NCBI GenBank assembly: GCA_001804415.1
Contig: MHGA01000041.1
Coordinates: forward strand, 1 to 59,925
Length of the DNA: 59,925 nucleotides
Source of the DNA: Candidatus Aquivivens invisus
GTDB lineage: Bacteria; Omnitrophota; Gorgyraeia; Aquiviventales; Aquiviventaceae
Reading direction: 5' to 3'
Shown here piece by piece: positions 27,789 through 37,967 of the stretch (positions are counted from its first letter, which is position 1; each line of letters begins with the position of its first letter). Below the pieces are notes generated by a model that ran no database searches, was not told the origin of the DNA, and saw nothing but the letters and a program-made list of their open reading frames with translations. The position numbers and the translations under genes are program-made.

Positions 27789-29505
27789 GGTTGGCCGCCT
27801 CCTCAATCTTGTCGAAAATCTCTTTGGGCGTGAAGGGCAACCCCACGCACTTGTTCAATTGGATGAAGTCATACGCAAACCGCTTGCGCAGCAGGGTGGC
27901 GAACTGCCCGGTGAAATTGACTTCTGGAATGATGACCGCCTTCGTGCCGTTGATGAACTCCGTGAGTTTCGCCAGCGGCTGCGGGTAGAGGATTTTCGTG
28001 TGCAGCGCGCCGACGGAATACCCTTGGTCCTGCGCCATCTGTACCGCTTCGCGGATCACCCCTTCGGTGGATCCCCAGCCGATGACGCCGATCTCCGGAT
28101 GGGCCTCCCCGTAGAAGCGCACCAGCTCGTTGGCGATCGACTCCACAGCATGGAACTTGCCGTAGCGCTTCTGCGTCAGGCGCAGATGATTCTCGTGGTC
28201 CGACGCGGCGGGGTAGCCGATCTCGGTATGTTCCAGCCCTTCGGCGACGTACCCGCCGCCTTCCATCCCAGGGGCTGACATCGGAGAGATGTGATCGGGG
28301 GTAAAGCGGTAGCGCTGGTAGCCTCTGAGTTCCTCCGTGGTGGGCTTGCGACGCTCCACGAGGGGAACCGTGGAGGGGTCGGGAACCGGCACGGTCGCTT
28401 TCCGATGGCCCAGGTATTGGTCGGAGAGCACGATGACCGGCATCTGGAACTGTTCCGCCAGATTGAACGCCCGCATGATCCCGTAGAAACAATCCTCGAC
28501 GCTAGTGAGCGCCATCACGATCCTCGGGCAGTTGCCGTGCCCTCCGTAGACGGCGAGATAGAGGTCGCCCTGCTCGGTCTTCGTTGGCATCCCGGTGGAG
28601 GGGCCGACGCGCTGGACATCGACGATGACGGCGGGAAGTTCAGCGACCACGGCCAATCCGATCATCTCGGTCATCAGGGAGTAGCCGGGACCCGAGGTGG
28701 CCGTCATGGCTTTCTTGCCTGCGTAGGAAGCCCCGAGCACCACCCCGACCGCCGAAATCTCGTCTTCGGTTTGCACGACATAGCCTCCGATCTTCGGCAG
28801 CTCCTTGGCGAGAAACTCCATGATGTCGGTGGCCGGCGTGATCGGATAGCCGGCGTAGATACGGCAGCCGGCCGCAATCGCCCCCAACCCCAGCGACTCG
28901 TTCCCGGAGAGCACCAGCTCCTTCGTCTTGCGAGATCCTCGGCCCAGCCGGATGTCGTCGCGCTTGGGCTGCTGCACGGCGTAGTCGGCTCCGACGCGCA
29001 GCGCCAACAGGTTTTTCTGCACGATCGCCTCGCCCTTGCGGGCGAAACGCTCCTTGAGGAGGTCCTCAAAGACCTCAAACGAAATGTCAAACAACCGGCT
29101 CAACACCCCCAGCGCCACGATGTTCTTCGTCAGCTTGACGCCCACCTTCTCCGTCGCCAGGGAGGTCATCGGAATGCCGTAGTGAATGACGGCGCCATTC
29201 GCCGGTGGGGTGAAACTATCGGCATCGTAGACCAGCGCCCCGCCGGAACGAACGTCCTGCGCATGCTTCTGGTACGCCTCTTCGTTAAAGGCGACCAGCA
29301 CATCCACCGCCGCCCCCTGCGAAAGGAGCAGTGCATTGGAGGCCCGCACCTGATAGTTTGCGTGTCCTCCTTTGATCTCTGCCGGGTACGTCCGGAAGGT
29401 GTAGATCTCAAAGCCGGCTCGAGCCAACGTCAAGGTCAACAGCTCCCCGGTGCTGATGACCCCTTCCCCACCTTCCCCACCGACGCGAAAGACGTAATCC
29501 GTCAT
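27748..29505 (-). CDS. 2-oxoacid:ferredoxin oxidoreductase alpha subunit with fused gamma domain (cluster 1)
   Basis: N-terminal VGGEGGEGVISTGELLTLTLARAGFEIYTFRTYPAEIKGGHANYQVR; ALGAIAAGCRIYAGYPITPATDIMEFLA; TSGPGYSLMTEMIGLAV. Confidence 0.93.
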   Translation of the reverse strand: MTDYVFRVGGEGGEGVISTGELLTLTLARAGFEIYTFRTYPAEIKGGHANYQVRASNALLLSQGAAVDVLVAFNEEAYQKHAQDVRSGGALVYDADSFTPPANGAVIHYGIPMTSLATEKVGVKLTKNIVALGVLSRLFDISFEVFEDLLKERFARKGEAIVQKNLLALRVGADYAVQQPKRDDIRLGRGSRKTKELVLSGNESLGLGAIAAGCRIYAGYPITPATDIMEFLAKELPKIGGYVVQTEDEISAVGVVLGASYAGKKAMTATSGPGYSLMTEMIGLAVVAELPAVIVDVQRVGPSTGMPTKTEQGDLYLAVYGGHGNCPRIVMALTSVEDCFYGIMRAFNLAEQFQMPVIVLSDQYLGHRKATVPVPDPSTVPLVERRKPTTEELRGYQRYRFTPDHISPMSAPGMEGGGYVAEGLEHTEIGYPAASDHENHLRLTQKRYGKFHAVESIANELVRFYGEAHPEIGVIGWGSTEGVIREAVQMAQDQGYSVGALHTKILYPQPLAKLTEFINGTKAVIIPEVNFTGQFATLLRKRFAYDFIQLNKCVGLPFTPKEIFDKIEEAANHVHSRRRDLAPKL

Positions 29506-29506
29506 C

Positions 29507-30493
29507 TTAAAGTTTCACCGCATCCTGAGGCCTCGACGAGACCGTGTCCCGTGGCATCGACCACGCCCGCCCATTGACAAAAAACTCCAGCGCGCCCTCG
29601 GGCAACTTTTCCTCCTTGGTGTGTTGCACGATCAAGGAGACCGCCGGATCCCGCACCTCTTCGCTCCACGGTCCCACCACGAGGGCGGACGGCCCCGCGA
29701 ACCTCGGCCGGAGGCACGCATACCCTTCCTGCGCATGGCCCTCCAGCAGCAGGTTTTCCAGCTCATTACGCCCGATGATGATTTTGGTCGTCGGGCCGAT
29801 GCGGAAATGCCGTCCGAGGGCCAGGAGCTCCATGTCTTTGGTCGTCGGGCGCTCGTCATGCGCAAAGAGATCCTTCGCCTTCTTGGCGAAATGCTCATCG
29901 GTGAGCTGGCAGCCTCCCGCCGCTTGGGAGTACTCGGTCATCCCCCGCTCGCTGGCCAGGGCCAGCTGTTCGTGACGGGACCGGCCGGAGACGCGCAGCA
30001 GGCGGCTGCGATCCACCACCCCCAGGAGCTCCGGCAACGTCGGGTCCAAGAGGTGGGCGGAGAGCGGCCGCAGCAGCAACCCTTCCAGCCCGCTCTCGGC
30101 TTCGATCAGATCCAGCGGCCGGCGCCGTTGGGACATCGGCCGCTGCCCGAGCACCTCGCCCGTGACGACGAATCCGGCGCCGATTTCCTCCAGATAGCAC
30201 TTCGCCAAGCGGAACATGTAGATGCGGCAATCGACGCACGGATTCATCCCCGCGCCATAGCCGTACTTCGGGTGACGAATGACCTCGAGGTAGGCCTCTC
30301 CAACGTTTAAGACCATCAGCGGGACGCCCAGCTGATGAGCCGCCGCCACCGCTTTCTGTTTGTCGCAGCAGCCCCAGCTGAGCGAGAGGTAGAGACCGCT
30401 CACCTCGATGCCTTGCTCGAGCATCAAGCGGGCTGCCAGGGCGCTGTCCAGCCCGCCCGAGATGAGCGCCACGCACTTGCGTTCCATGAACAT
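29507..30493 (-). CDS. PP-loop ATPase (MnmA/ThiI-like tRNA thiolation-type protein)
   Basis: CVALISGGLDSALAARLMLEQGIEVSGLYLSL; GAGMNPCVDCRIYMFRLAKCYLEEIGAGFVVTGEVLGQRPMSQ. Confidence 0.8.
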   Translation of the reverse strand: MFMERKCVALISGGLDSALAARLMLEQGIEVSGLYLSLSWGCCDKQKAVAAAHQLGVPLMVLNVGEAYLEVIRHPKYGYGAGMNPCVDCRIYMFRLAKCYLEEIGAGFVVTGEVLGQRPMSQRRRPLDLIEAESGLEGLLLRPLSAHLLDPTLPELLGVVDRSRLLRVSGRSRHEQLALASERGMTEYSQAAGGCQLTDEHFAKKAKDLFAHDERPTTKDMELLALGRHFRIGPTTKIIIGRNELENLLLEGHAQEGYACLRPRFAGPSALVVGPWSEEVRDPAVSLIVQHTKEEKLPEGALEFFVNGRAWSMPRDTVSSRPQDAVKL

Positions 30494-30499
30494 CAAAAC

Positions 30500-30580
30500 G
30501 TTTGCGCGTTTGCGCGTTGTCGCGTTCGCGCGTTGACTCTTCAACGCGCCAACCCGCTAACCCGCAAACGCGGCAACCCC
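30500..30580. repeat. Inverted octamer arrays
   Basis: TTTGCGCG TTTGCGCG TTGTCGCG TTCGCGCG TTGA ctct TCAA CGCGCCAA CCCGCTAA CCCGCAAA CGCGGCAA. Confidence 0.8.
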
Positions 30581-30581
30581 G

Positions 30582-30887
30582 TTACACGGACACGAGGATC
30601 TCGTCGCCTTCGACGGTGATCGGAAACGCCTGAACTGACACCGAGGGGTCAAACGCGCACGTCCCGTTCGCCACGTCGTATTCCCACCCGTGCCAGGGAC
30701 AGGTGACGGTCGTGCCGGAGAGGCTGCCTTCCCCGAGCGGCCCGCCGCGGTGCTTACACGTATTGTCAATCGCGTAGAACGTGCCGTCGACGTTGAAGAC
30801 CGCCAGGGTCCTGCCCCCCGCCTCGATCACCTTACCCGTGCCGGCAGGGATTTCGCTCACCTTCGCCACTCGTGTTCCCTGTGCCAT
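30582..30887 (-). CDS. Rieske [2Fe-2S] ferredoxin-like protein
   Basis: CKHRGGPLGEG...CPWHGWEYDVANGTCAFDP (CxH...CxxH). Confidence 0.9.
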   Translation of the reverse strand: MAQGTRVAKVSEIPAGTGKVIEAGGRTLAVFNVDGTFYAIDNTCKHRGGPLGEGSLSGTTVTCPWHGWEYDVANGTCAFDPSVSVQAFPITVEGDEILVSV

Positions 30888-30932
30888 TGCCTCCCCCTGC
30901 TTGTCGCGTGTCGCCTGTCACTTGTCACGCTC

Positions 30933-31793
30933 TTAAATGAAATCCTCCATAATCGCGGCCAGGTCGTTGCGATGCAACGGCTGCTTCACCAGAGGCGTGC
31001 CGCTGCGCAGGGCGGGCTCTTCATCTTCATAGGTCGGACGCTCGACTTTGTAGAACACGCCGATCGGGATGCGCGCCCCCCACTCAAAGGCCTTTTCAAG
31101 GCCCAAGCGGAAATCCGAGGTATCGTGGCGCTCGTCTTCCAACTTGTAGACCCGTTCGCGGAACCACGGGTAGGTGTTGTGCTTGTTGTACGTCACGCAC
31201 GGCGAGAAGACATCGACCAGCGCGAACCCCTTGTGCTCAATCGCGCCTTTCATGAGCTGGGCCAAATGCAGATTCTCCCCGGAGAAGCCGCGCGCGACGT
31301 AGGTCGCCCCGCATGTCAGCGCCAGCGCGACGGGATTCAGCGCCAGCTCAATCGTCCCTTCCGGGGTGGATTTGGTGCGGATATCTTTTTCCGTCGTGGG
31401 GGACGCCTGCCCGGTCGTGAGCCCGTAAATCTGGTTGTCCATGACGATGTACGTCATGTCGACGTTGCGGCGGCAGGTGTGCACGAAGTGCCCCACGCCG
31501 ATGCCGTAGCCATCGCCGTCTCCGCCCGTCGCGATCACCGTCAGGGCGTGGTTGCCCAACTTCGCCCCCGTCGCCACGGGCAGGGAGCGGCCATGCAGCC
31601 CGTGAAAGCCATAGGCGTTGAGAAAGCCGGGGAGGTTCGATGAGCACCCGATGCCCGACACCACCTGAACCTGATGGGGCGGGATCTCCAACTCAGCCAG
31701 GGCCCGTTGGAGCGAGTTGAGCACGCCGAAATCCCCGCATCCCGGGCACCAATCCGGCTTGATCTTCCCGATGTATTCTTTCACCTGCGCCAT
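30933..31793 (-). CDS. 2-oxoacid:ferredoxin oxidoreductase beta subunit (cluster 2)
   Basis: DWCPGCGDFGVLNSLQRALAELEIPPHQVQVVSGIGCSSNLPGFLNAYGFHGLHGRSLPVATG, GGDGDGYGIGVGHFVHTCRRNVDMTYIVMDNQIYGLTTGQASPT. Confidence 0.93.
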   Translation of the reverse strand: MAQVKEYIGKIKPDWCPGCGDFGVLNSLQRALAELEIPPHQVQVVSGIGCSSNLPGFLNAYGFHGLHGRSLPVATGAKLGNHALTVIATGGDGDGYGIGVGHFVHTCRRNVDMTYIVMDNQIYGLTTGQASPTTEKDIRTKSTPEGTIELALNPVALALTCGATYVARGFSGENLHLAQLMKGAIEHKGFALVDVFSPCVTYNKHNTYPWFRERVYKLEDERHDTSDFRLGLEKAFEWGARIPIGVFYKVERPTYEDEEPALRSGTPLVKQPLHRNDLAAIMEDFI

Positions 31794-31814
31794 GCCCTAC
31801 CTCCGGAACTCCCC

Positions 31815-31890
31815 CGTGGTGACAAGGGACAAGGGACAAGCGACAAGTTGAAGAACGCGCTTGTCGCATGCCGCTTGTCGCATGTCGCTG
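31815..31890. repeat. Inverted heptamer arrays (GACAAGG/GACAAGC ... CTTGTCG)
   Basis: gacaagggacaagggacaagcgacaagttgaagaacgcgcttgtcgcatgccgcttgtcgcatgtcgc. Confidence 0.8.
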
Positions 31891-31893
31891 CTC

Positions 31894-33735
31894 TCAGTGC
31901 TGCCTCGCGGCTTCCGCTCCGATCGCCGGATTCTCAACGGGCGAGAAGTCCGGCGGGAGGCCTTCATCGCTGACCACGCTGACCGTCACCGACTCGGCCG
32001 GTTTGGTCTTCAGGATGGTCCGCGCCTGATCCACAACCTGCTTGAGCTCAAACGGTTCCCCATCGTATTTGCGAAGGTGGTGCTGGATGCTGATGCCGGT
32101 TTCCATCCGGATGAGCTTCACGAGCTGGCCCGTGTAGTTCGCCTCGACCGACATCGTCATGGTGCAGCGCTCAAGCAGCCCACGCACCTCCTGCGTCTGG
32201 AACGGCCAGAGATATCGCAGGCATAGCACGTTGACGTTCAACCCCTCCTTGTGCAACGCCTCCATCGCCTCCAGCATGACCTGGTAGGTCGAGCCCCAGC
32301 CCACCAGCGTCAAGTCCGCGTGGGCCGGGCCGTCGAGCTGCGGCTTCGGAAACTCCTTGAGGAGGAAGCCGATCTTGCGCATGCGCTTGTCCATCATCTT
32401 CACGCGGATGGCGGGGTTCGTGTAGACGTCGCTGATGACGATCCCGTCCTCGTCATGTTCATCCGTCGCCGCCGTGAAGATGGTCCCCTGGGTCCCTGGC
32501 AGCGCCCGCGGCGAGACGCCTGTCGGCGTGTCCGCAAACCGTCGATACGCGCCGTTGGCCTGTGTCACGATGGGCCCGCGCTCGATGGGGATGCGATTCA
32601 GGTCGACCCCCTCAAACGTCTCCAGCCGTTCAGCCAGATACAGGTCCGTGGCGATCATCACGGGGCATTGGTATTGCTCGGCGAGATTGAAGGCCTGGAT
32701 GGCCATGTCGTAGCACTCTTGGAGGGTGCGGGGGGCCAGGATCACCTTGGGGAATTCCCCTTGCGAGGCGCCGAGGAGCTGGAACAAATCGCCCTGCTCG
32801 CTTTTGGTCGGCAGCCCGGTCGAGGGTCCTCCCCGTTGGGCTTCGACAATGACCACTGGCGTCTCGGTCATGGCCGCCTCCCCGACCGCCTCGGTCATCA
32901 GGGCAAAGCCTCCGCCCGAGGTCCCGGTCATGGCGCGCACCCCGACATGTCCCGCGCCGATGGCCATGTTGAGCGAGGCGATCTCATCCTCGCACTGCTT
33001 AACCAACAGCCCGGTCTTCGCGGCGTATGTGACGAGCCAGTGCAGCAGGGAGGAGGCCGGGGTCATGGGATACGCGGAATAGAAGCGGCAGCCGGCCGCG
33101 AGCGCCCCGAAGCCGATCATCGGGTTGCCGCCCGCCAAGGGCCGCCGTTTGCCGTCGCCTGAGCCGATGCGAATGCCACCCGGCGTGAAGTGCGACCGGG
33201 CATGCCCCATCCCTTTGTCAAAGGCCTCGAGGTTGGTGGTGATGACCGCCTCGCCTTTCTTGAGGAAGCGTTCCTTGATGAGCTCTCGTATCGCCTGGGG
33301 ATCCAACCCGAGGACTTGCATCAACGCCCCCATCAGCGCGGTGTTTTGCATCTGCTGGTTGCCGATGAGCTCCATCACCGGCAGGCCGATGAGCTGCACG
33401 TCCTTCTTCAGTCCCTCGCCGGTCGCCTTGAATTTATCGGTGTTATAGAAAACTGCGCCGCCTTCCATCACCCGTTTCGCGTAGCGAGCGAAGGTGTCCT
33501 GATTCAAGGCGACGAGATAGTCGAGCTCATCCCCCTGGGTGAGGACTTTGTGCGTGCCGATGCGGATGTGCATGCACACATGCCCGCCTCGGATCACCGA
33601 CTGGTAGCTGTTGTGCGCGAAGACGTGATAGCCGGATCGCGAGCAGGCCTTCGCGAACGATTCGCCAGCTGAGGCGATCCCGTCTCCCGCCGCCCCGCCG
33701 ATCCACACGGTCAGTTCAGTCTGGGTGTGTGGCAT
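31894..33735 (-). CDS. 2-oxoacid:ferredoxin oxidoreductase alpha subunit with fused gamma domain (cluster 2)
   Basis: VWIGGAAGDGIASAGESFAKACSRSGYHVFAHNSYQSVIRGGHVCMHIRIG; FGALAAGCRFYSAYPMTPASSLLHWLV; TGTSGGGFALMTEAVG. Confidence 0.93.
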   Translation of the reverse strand: MPHTQTELTVWIGGAAGDGIASAGESFAKACSRSGYHVFAHNSYQSVIRGGHVCMHIRIGTHKVLTQGDELDYLVALNQDTFARYAKRVMEGGAVFYNTDKFKATGEGLKKDVQLIGLPVMELIGNQQMQNTALMGALMQVLGLDPQAIRELIKERFLKKGEAVITTNLEAFDKGMGHARSHFTPGGIRIGSGDGKRRPLAGGNPMIGFGALAAGCRFYSAYPMTPASSLLHWLVTYAAKTGLLVKQCEDEIASLNMAIGAGHVGVRAMTGTSGGGFALMTEAVGEAAMTETPVVIVEAQRGGPSTGLPTKSEQGDLFQLLGASQGEFPKVILAPRTLQECYDMAIQAFNLAEQYQCPVMIATDLYLAERLETFEGVDLNRIPIERGPIVTQANGAYRRFADTPTGVSPRALPGTQGTIFTAATDEHDEDGIVISDVYTNPAIRVKMMDKRMRKIGFLLKEFPKPQLDGPAHADLTLVGWGSTYQVMLEAMEALHKEGLNVNVLCLRYLWPFQTQEVRGLLERCTMTMSVEANYTGQLVKLIRMETGISIQHHLRKYDGEPFELKQVVDQARTILKTKPAESVTVSVVSDEGLPPDFSPVENPAIGAEAARQH

Positions 33736-33759
33736 GTCACGTGTCGCTTGTCACGTCGT

Positions 33760-34692
33760 TCACACGGTTGCGGCAGCCCTGGCAGCCGAGACCCGGCCGC
33801 CGGCCTGCGTCAGCTTCGTGATCTTGCCCGCCATCTCCAGGGCTTCCCCGAATCGTCGCTGCCACATGTTCCGGCCGAAAATGAATCCGGTGACCCCGGC
33901 GTCCAACGCGACCCGCACGTCCTCCAGCAATTGCTCGTCGCTGCGCTTCGAGCCGCCGGACATGATGACCAGCGTCCGGCCCGCGGAGGCGACCACGTGC
34001 TCCAGCATCTCCTTGGGGGAGAGCTTCAGGTCGCGGTACTCTTTGGGGTAGAGCGGGCGTTTCTCCTCATCAACGTGGGGATAGTTCACTTTCACCACAT
34101 CCGCGCCCAGCTCCTGCGCGACCCGCGCCGCGTAGGCTACGGCATAGACACTATCGCGCCCGCCTTTTTGCTCCATGTACTTGCCGCGCGGGTAGGCCCA
34201 CATGATCAGCGGCATCCCGGCCTGTTCCGCTTCGCGGCGCACGCGGCCGAACTGGACGAAATCGTCGTCCTGACGGGGCGAGCCGATATAGCAGGTGTAG
34301 CCGACCGCCTCGGCGCCCAGGCGCACCGCCTCGTCCACCGTCGCGTGGCAGGGGGAAAACGCCTCATCATCCGGCGGGATCTCGGTTTTGCCGTTGAGCT
34401 TGAGGATCAAGGAGACTTTGCCCGCAAACGCCTTCAGGTACTTCTCCGCCAGGCCGATCTGGAAGGCGATGGCTGAAAAGCCGCCTTCCAGCGCCAGGCG
34501 CAACTCGAATTCCGGGTTGATGCTGTCCGGATTGACGAAGAAATCGCGCGGCCCGTGCTCCAACCCCTGGTCGATGGGCAACACGAGCATCCGGCCGCTG
34601 CCCGGCCCGCACTGATAGAGGAGGCGGTACAACCGGGTCTTCTTCCCCGTCGGCAGATCCAGATCATCGAACGTCACGCTTCGCTTAGGCAT
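33760..34692 (-). CDS. Class I (DhnA/archaeal-type) fructose-bisphosphate aldolase family protein
   Basis: MLVLPIDQGLEHGPRDFFVNP, LILKLNGKTEIP, GADVVKVNYPH, TLVIMSGGSKRSDEQLLEDVRVALDAGVTGFIFGRNMWQR. Confidence 0.88.
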   Translation of the reverse strand: MPKRSVTFDDLDLPTGKKTRLYRLLYQCGPGSGRMLVLPIDQGLEHGPRDFFVNPDSINPEFELRLALEGGFSAIAFQIGLAEKYLKAFAGKVSLILKLNGKTEIPPDDEAFSPCHATVDEAVRLGAEAVGYTCYIGSPRQDDDFVQFGRVRREAEQAGMPLIMWAYPRGKYMEQKGGRDSVYAVAYAARVAQELGADVVKVNYPHVDEEKRPLYPKEYRDLKLSPKEMLEHVVASAGRTLVIMSGGSKRSDEQLLEDVRVALDAGVTGFIFGRNMWQRRFGEALEMAGKITKLTQAGGRVSAARAAATV

Positions 34693-34744
34693 TGCTTCCC
34701 TCACTGGTGATGTGACCTGTTGACGCCGGGAGGAGGAACGCGCG

Positions 34745-34981
34745 CTAGAAACTGATGCCGGCTTCCTTCAGGAACTTCCGATCCTCGTCGGTAAGTTCGA
34801 AGTGAAGTTCCTGGCCGGCGGGCTTGCCGCCGATGATCGGCACCACGTAAATGGCCAATTGGACCTGCTCCTTCCGGAGGAGGTCGCGCAGCTCCTGAAA
34901 CTCCGGCGCCTTCGCCACGACCTTGCGAATCGTCCTGTTCAATCGTTTCAGGTGCTTGACCAAGCGCCTCTGCAAGTCCAT
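34745..34981 (-). CDS. Conserved hypothetical protein
   Basis: 78 aa ORF between aldolase and thiC on the same strand; charged, coding-like composition. Confidence 0.5.
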   Translation of the reverse strand: MDLQRRLVKHLKRLNRTIRKVVAKAPEFQELRDLLRKEQVQLAIYVVPIIGGKPAGQELHFELTDEDRKFLKEAGISF

Positions 34982-35047
34982 CGTCCCTCTCCTCTAAATC
35001 AGTGACTCGTGATTAGTGACCAGTGAAAAGTTCGACGAGAACGCGTG

Positions 35048-36466
<1,419 letters not shown>

Positions 36467-37327
36467 CTACTCCAGGGCGGACAGCTGCTCAACCTGACGG
36501 GCGATCCACCGCGAGAGCTTAGGATTCGGCAGCAGGGCTTCCCCGTCATAGGCATAGGGCAAGCCGGAGAGGAGCTTCGGAATCTTCTGCTCGATCCCGC
36601 CCGAGGCGATCAACAGCGGCACCACCAGCGCGCGGCGCTGCTCGCCGGCCTGGCGGACCGCCTCGCGAAACCGCCGGCTCGCTTCCTCTTTAATAGGGGC
36701 CGGCGCATCATCGCGCAGCAACGCGCTCAGGACCTCGGCAAACGCGCCCCGGCTCTTGACCTCCTCGCCGAGGCGCCCCATCACCTCCAGCCAGCGCGAC
36801 GCTTCCTCATCGGACACCGGTCCATGCCCCACGAGGATGACCGTTTCCTCCGAAGGGGTGCGGCTTAAGCGCGCGGCGCGCTCCAGGAGCATCTCGGCGA
36901 CGAGGGCATCGTCATCCAACGCCTTGCCCATGACGACCGGCACCTTCACCTGCAGCGGTGCCACCTCGTTCCATTCCCCCACCGCCTGCACCCCGAAGAG
37001 ATAGGCATACTGACGGAAGACCTCGGAATGGGAGGACACAAGCAGCGGGATCACCACGAGCCGTTCAATGCCCCGGCGTTGCAACCGATTGACGGCGTCT
37101 TGAAAGGCCCGCCCTTCTGCTTGATGCATCCCCATCCCGAAGGCCACCTGCACCGGCACGTCCAAGCGGGCTTGGGCCACGGCCTTCCGCACGAGCCCGT
37201 CCCACCGGTTGTTGCCGCCGTGCGCCACGACAAGCACGCCGACGCGAGGCGGGCGAGAGGCCGGCTGTGCGAAGGTCGGAGGAGCGATGACCACCCAGGC
37301 GATCACGATGGCGAACAGGGGTCGCAT
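36467..37327 (-). CDS. CbiX-like (sirohydrochlorin chelatase family) exported protein
   Basis: Signal peptide; PRVGVLVVAHGGNNRWDGLVRKAV...MGMHQAEGRAFQDAVNRL...RLVVIPLLVSSHSEVFRQ; second VILVGHGPVSDEE repeat. Confidence 0.75.
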   Translation of the reverse strand: MRPLFAIVIAWVVIAPPTFAQPASRPPRVGVLVVAHGGNNRWDGLVRKAVAQARLDVPVQVAFGMGMHQAEGRAFQDAVNRLQRRGIERLVVIPLLVSSHSEVFRQYAYLFGVQAVGEWNEVAPLQVKVPVVMGKALDDDALVAEMLLERAARLSRTPSEETVILVGHGPVSDEEASRWLEVMGRLGEEVKSRGAFAEVLSALLRDDAPAPIKEEASRRFREAVRQAGEQRRALVVPLLIASGGIEQKIPKLLSGLPYAYDGEALLPNPKLSRWIARQVEQLSALE

Positions 37328-37337
37328 GCCGGCGGGG

Positions 37338-37952
37338 TTAGAACGACCTTGAGCGGATCAAGGTGAGGAACTCGGCGCGGGTTTTGTCGCTCGTGCGGAA
37401 GACCCCGAGCATGGCGCTGGTGACGGCGGTGGTGTTTTGCTTCTGGACGCCCCGCATCATCATGCACAGGTGGTAGGCTTCCATCACGCAGGCCACCCCG
37501 CGGGGTTTGAGATGCTCATTGATCGCCTCGGCGATTTGGGTCGTCAACCGCTCCTGCACTTGCAGCCGGCGGGCAAAGACCTCGACGAGCCGAGGGAGCT
37601 TGCTTAAGCCCACGATGTCGCGATCCGGCATGTACGCGATGTGACACTTCCCAAAAAACGGCAAGCAGTGATGCTCGCACAAGCTGTAGAAATCGATATC
37701 CTTCACGATGATCATCTCGTCGTGCTTCACCGTGAATCGTCGCTGCAGGACCTTTGCGGGGTCCATCCGATAGCCCGAGGTCAGGAATTGCAGCGACTGC
37801 TTCACGCGCAGCGGCGTGCGCCGCAACCCCTGCCGGTTGGGATCCTCGCCGATGAGCCGCAGCAACAGCCGCACCGTCGCCTCCCATTCCCGTCCGGTGG
37901 GAATCTCCAGCACCTGCTTCAGTTGCTTTAACTCATCCTCTGCGTTCGCCAT
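37338..37952 (-). CDS. folE: GTP cyclohydrolase I
   Basis: MIIVKDIDFYSLCEHHCLPFFGKCHIAYMPDRDIVGLSKLPRLVEVFARRLQVQERLTTQIAEAI, GVACVMEAYHLCMMMRGVQKQNT. Confidence 0.98.
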   Translation of the reverse strand: MANAEDELKQLKQVLEIPTGREWEATVRLLLRLIGEDPNRQGLRRTPLRVKQSLQFLTSGYRMDPAKVLQRRFTVKHDEMIIVKDIDFYSLCEHHCLPFFGKCHIAYMPDRDIVGLSKLPRLVEVFARRLQVQERLTTQIAEAINEHLKPRGVACVMEAYHLCMMMRGVQKQNTTAVTSAMLGVFRTSDKTRAEFLTLIRSRSF

Positions 37953-37967
37953 TTGATGCCCCTTAGA

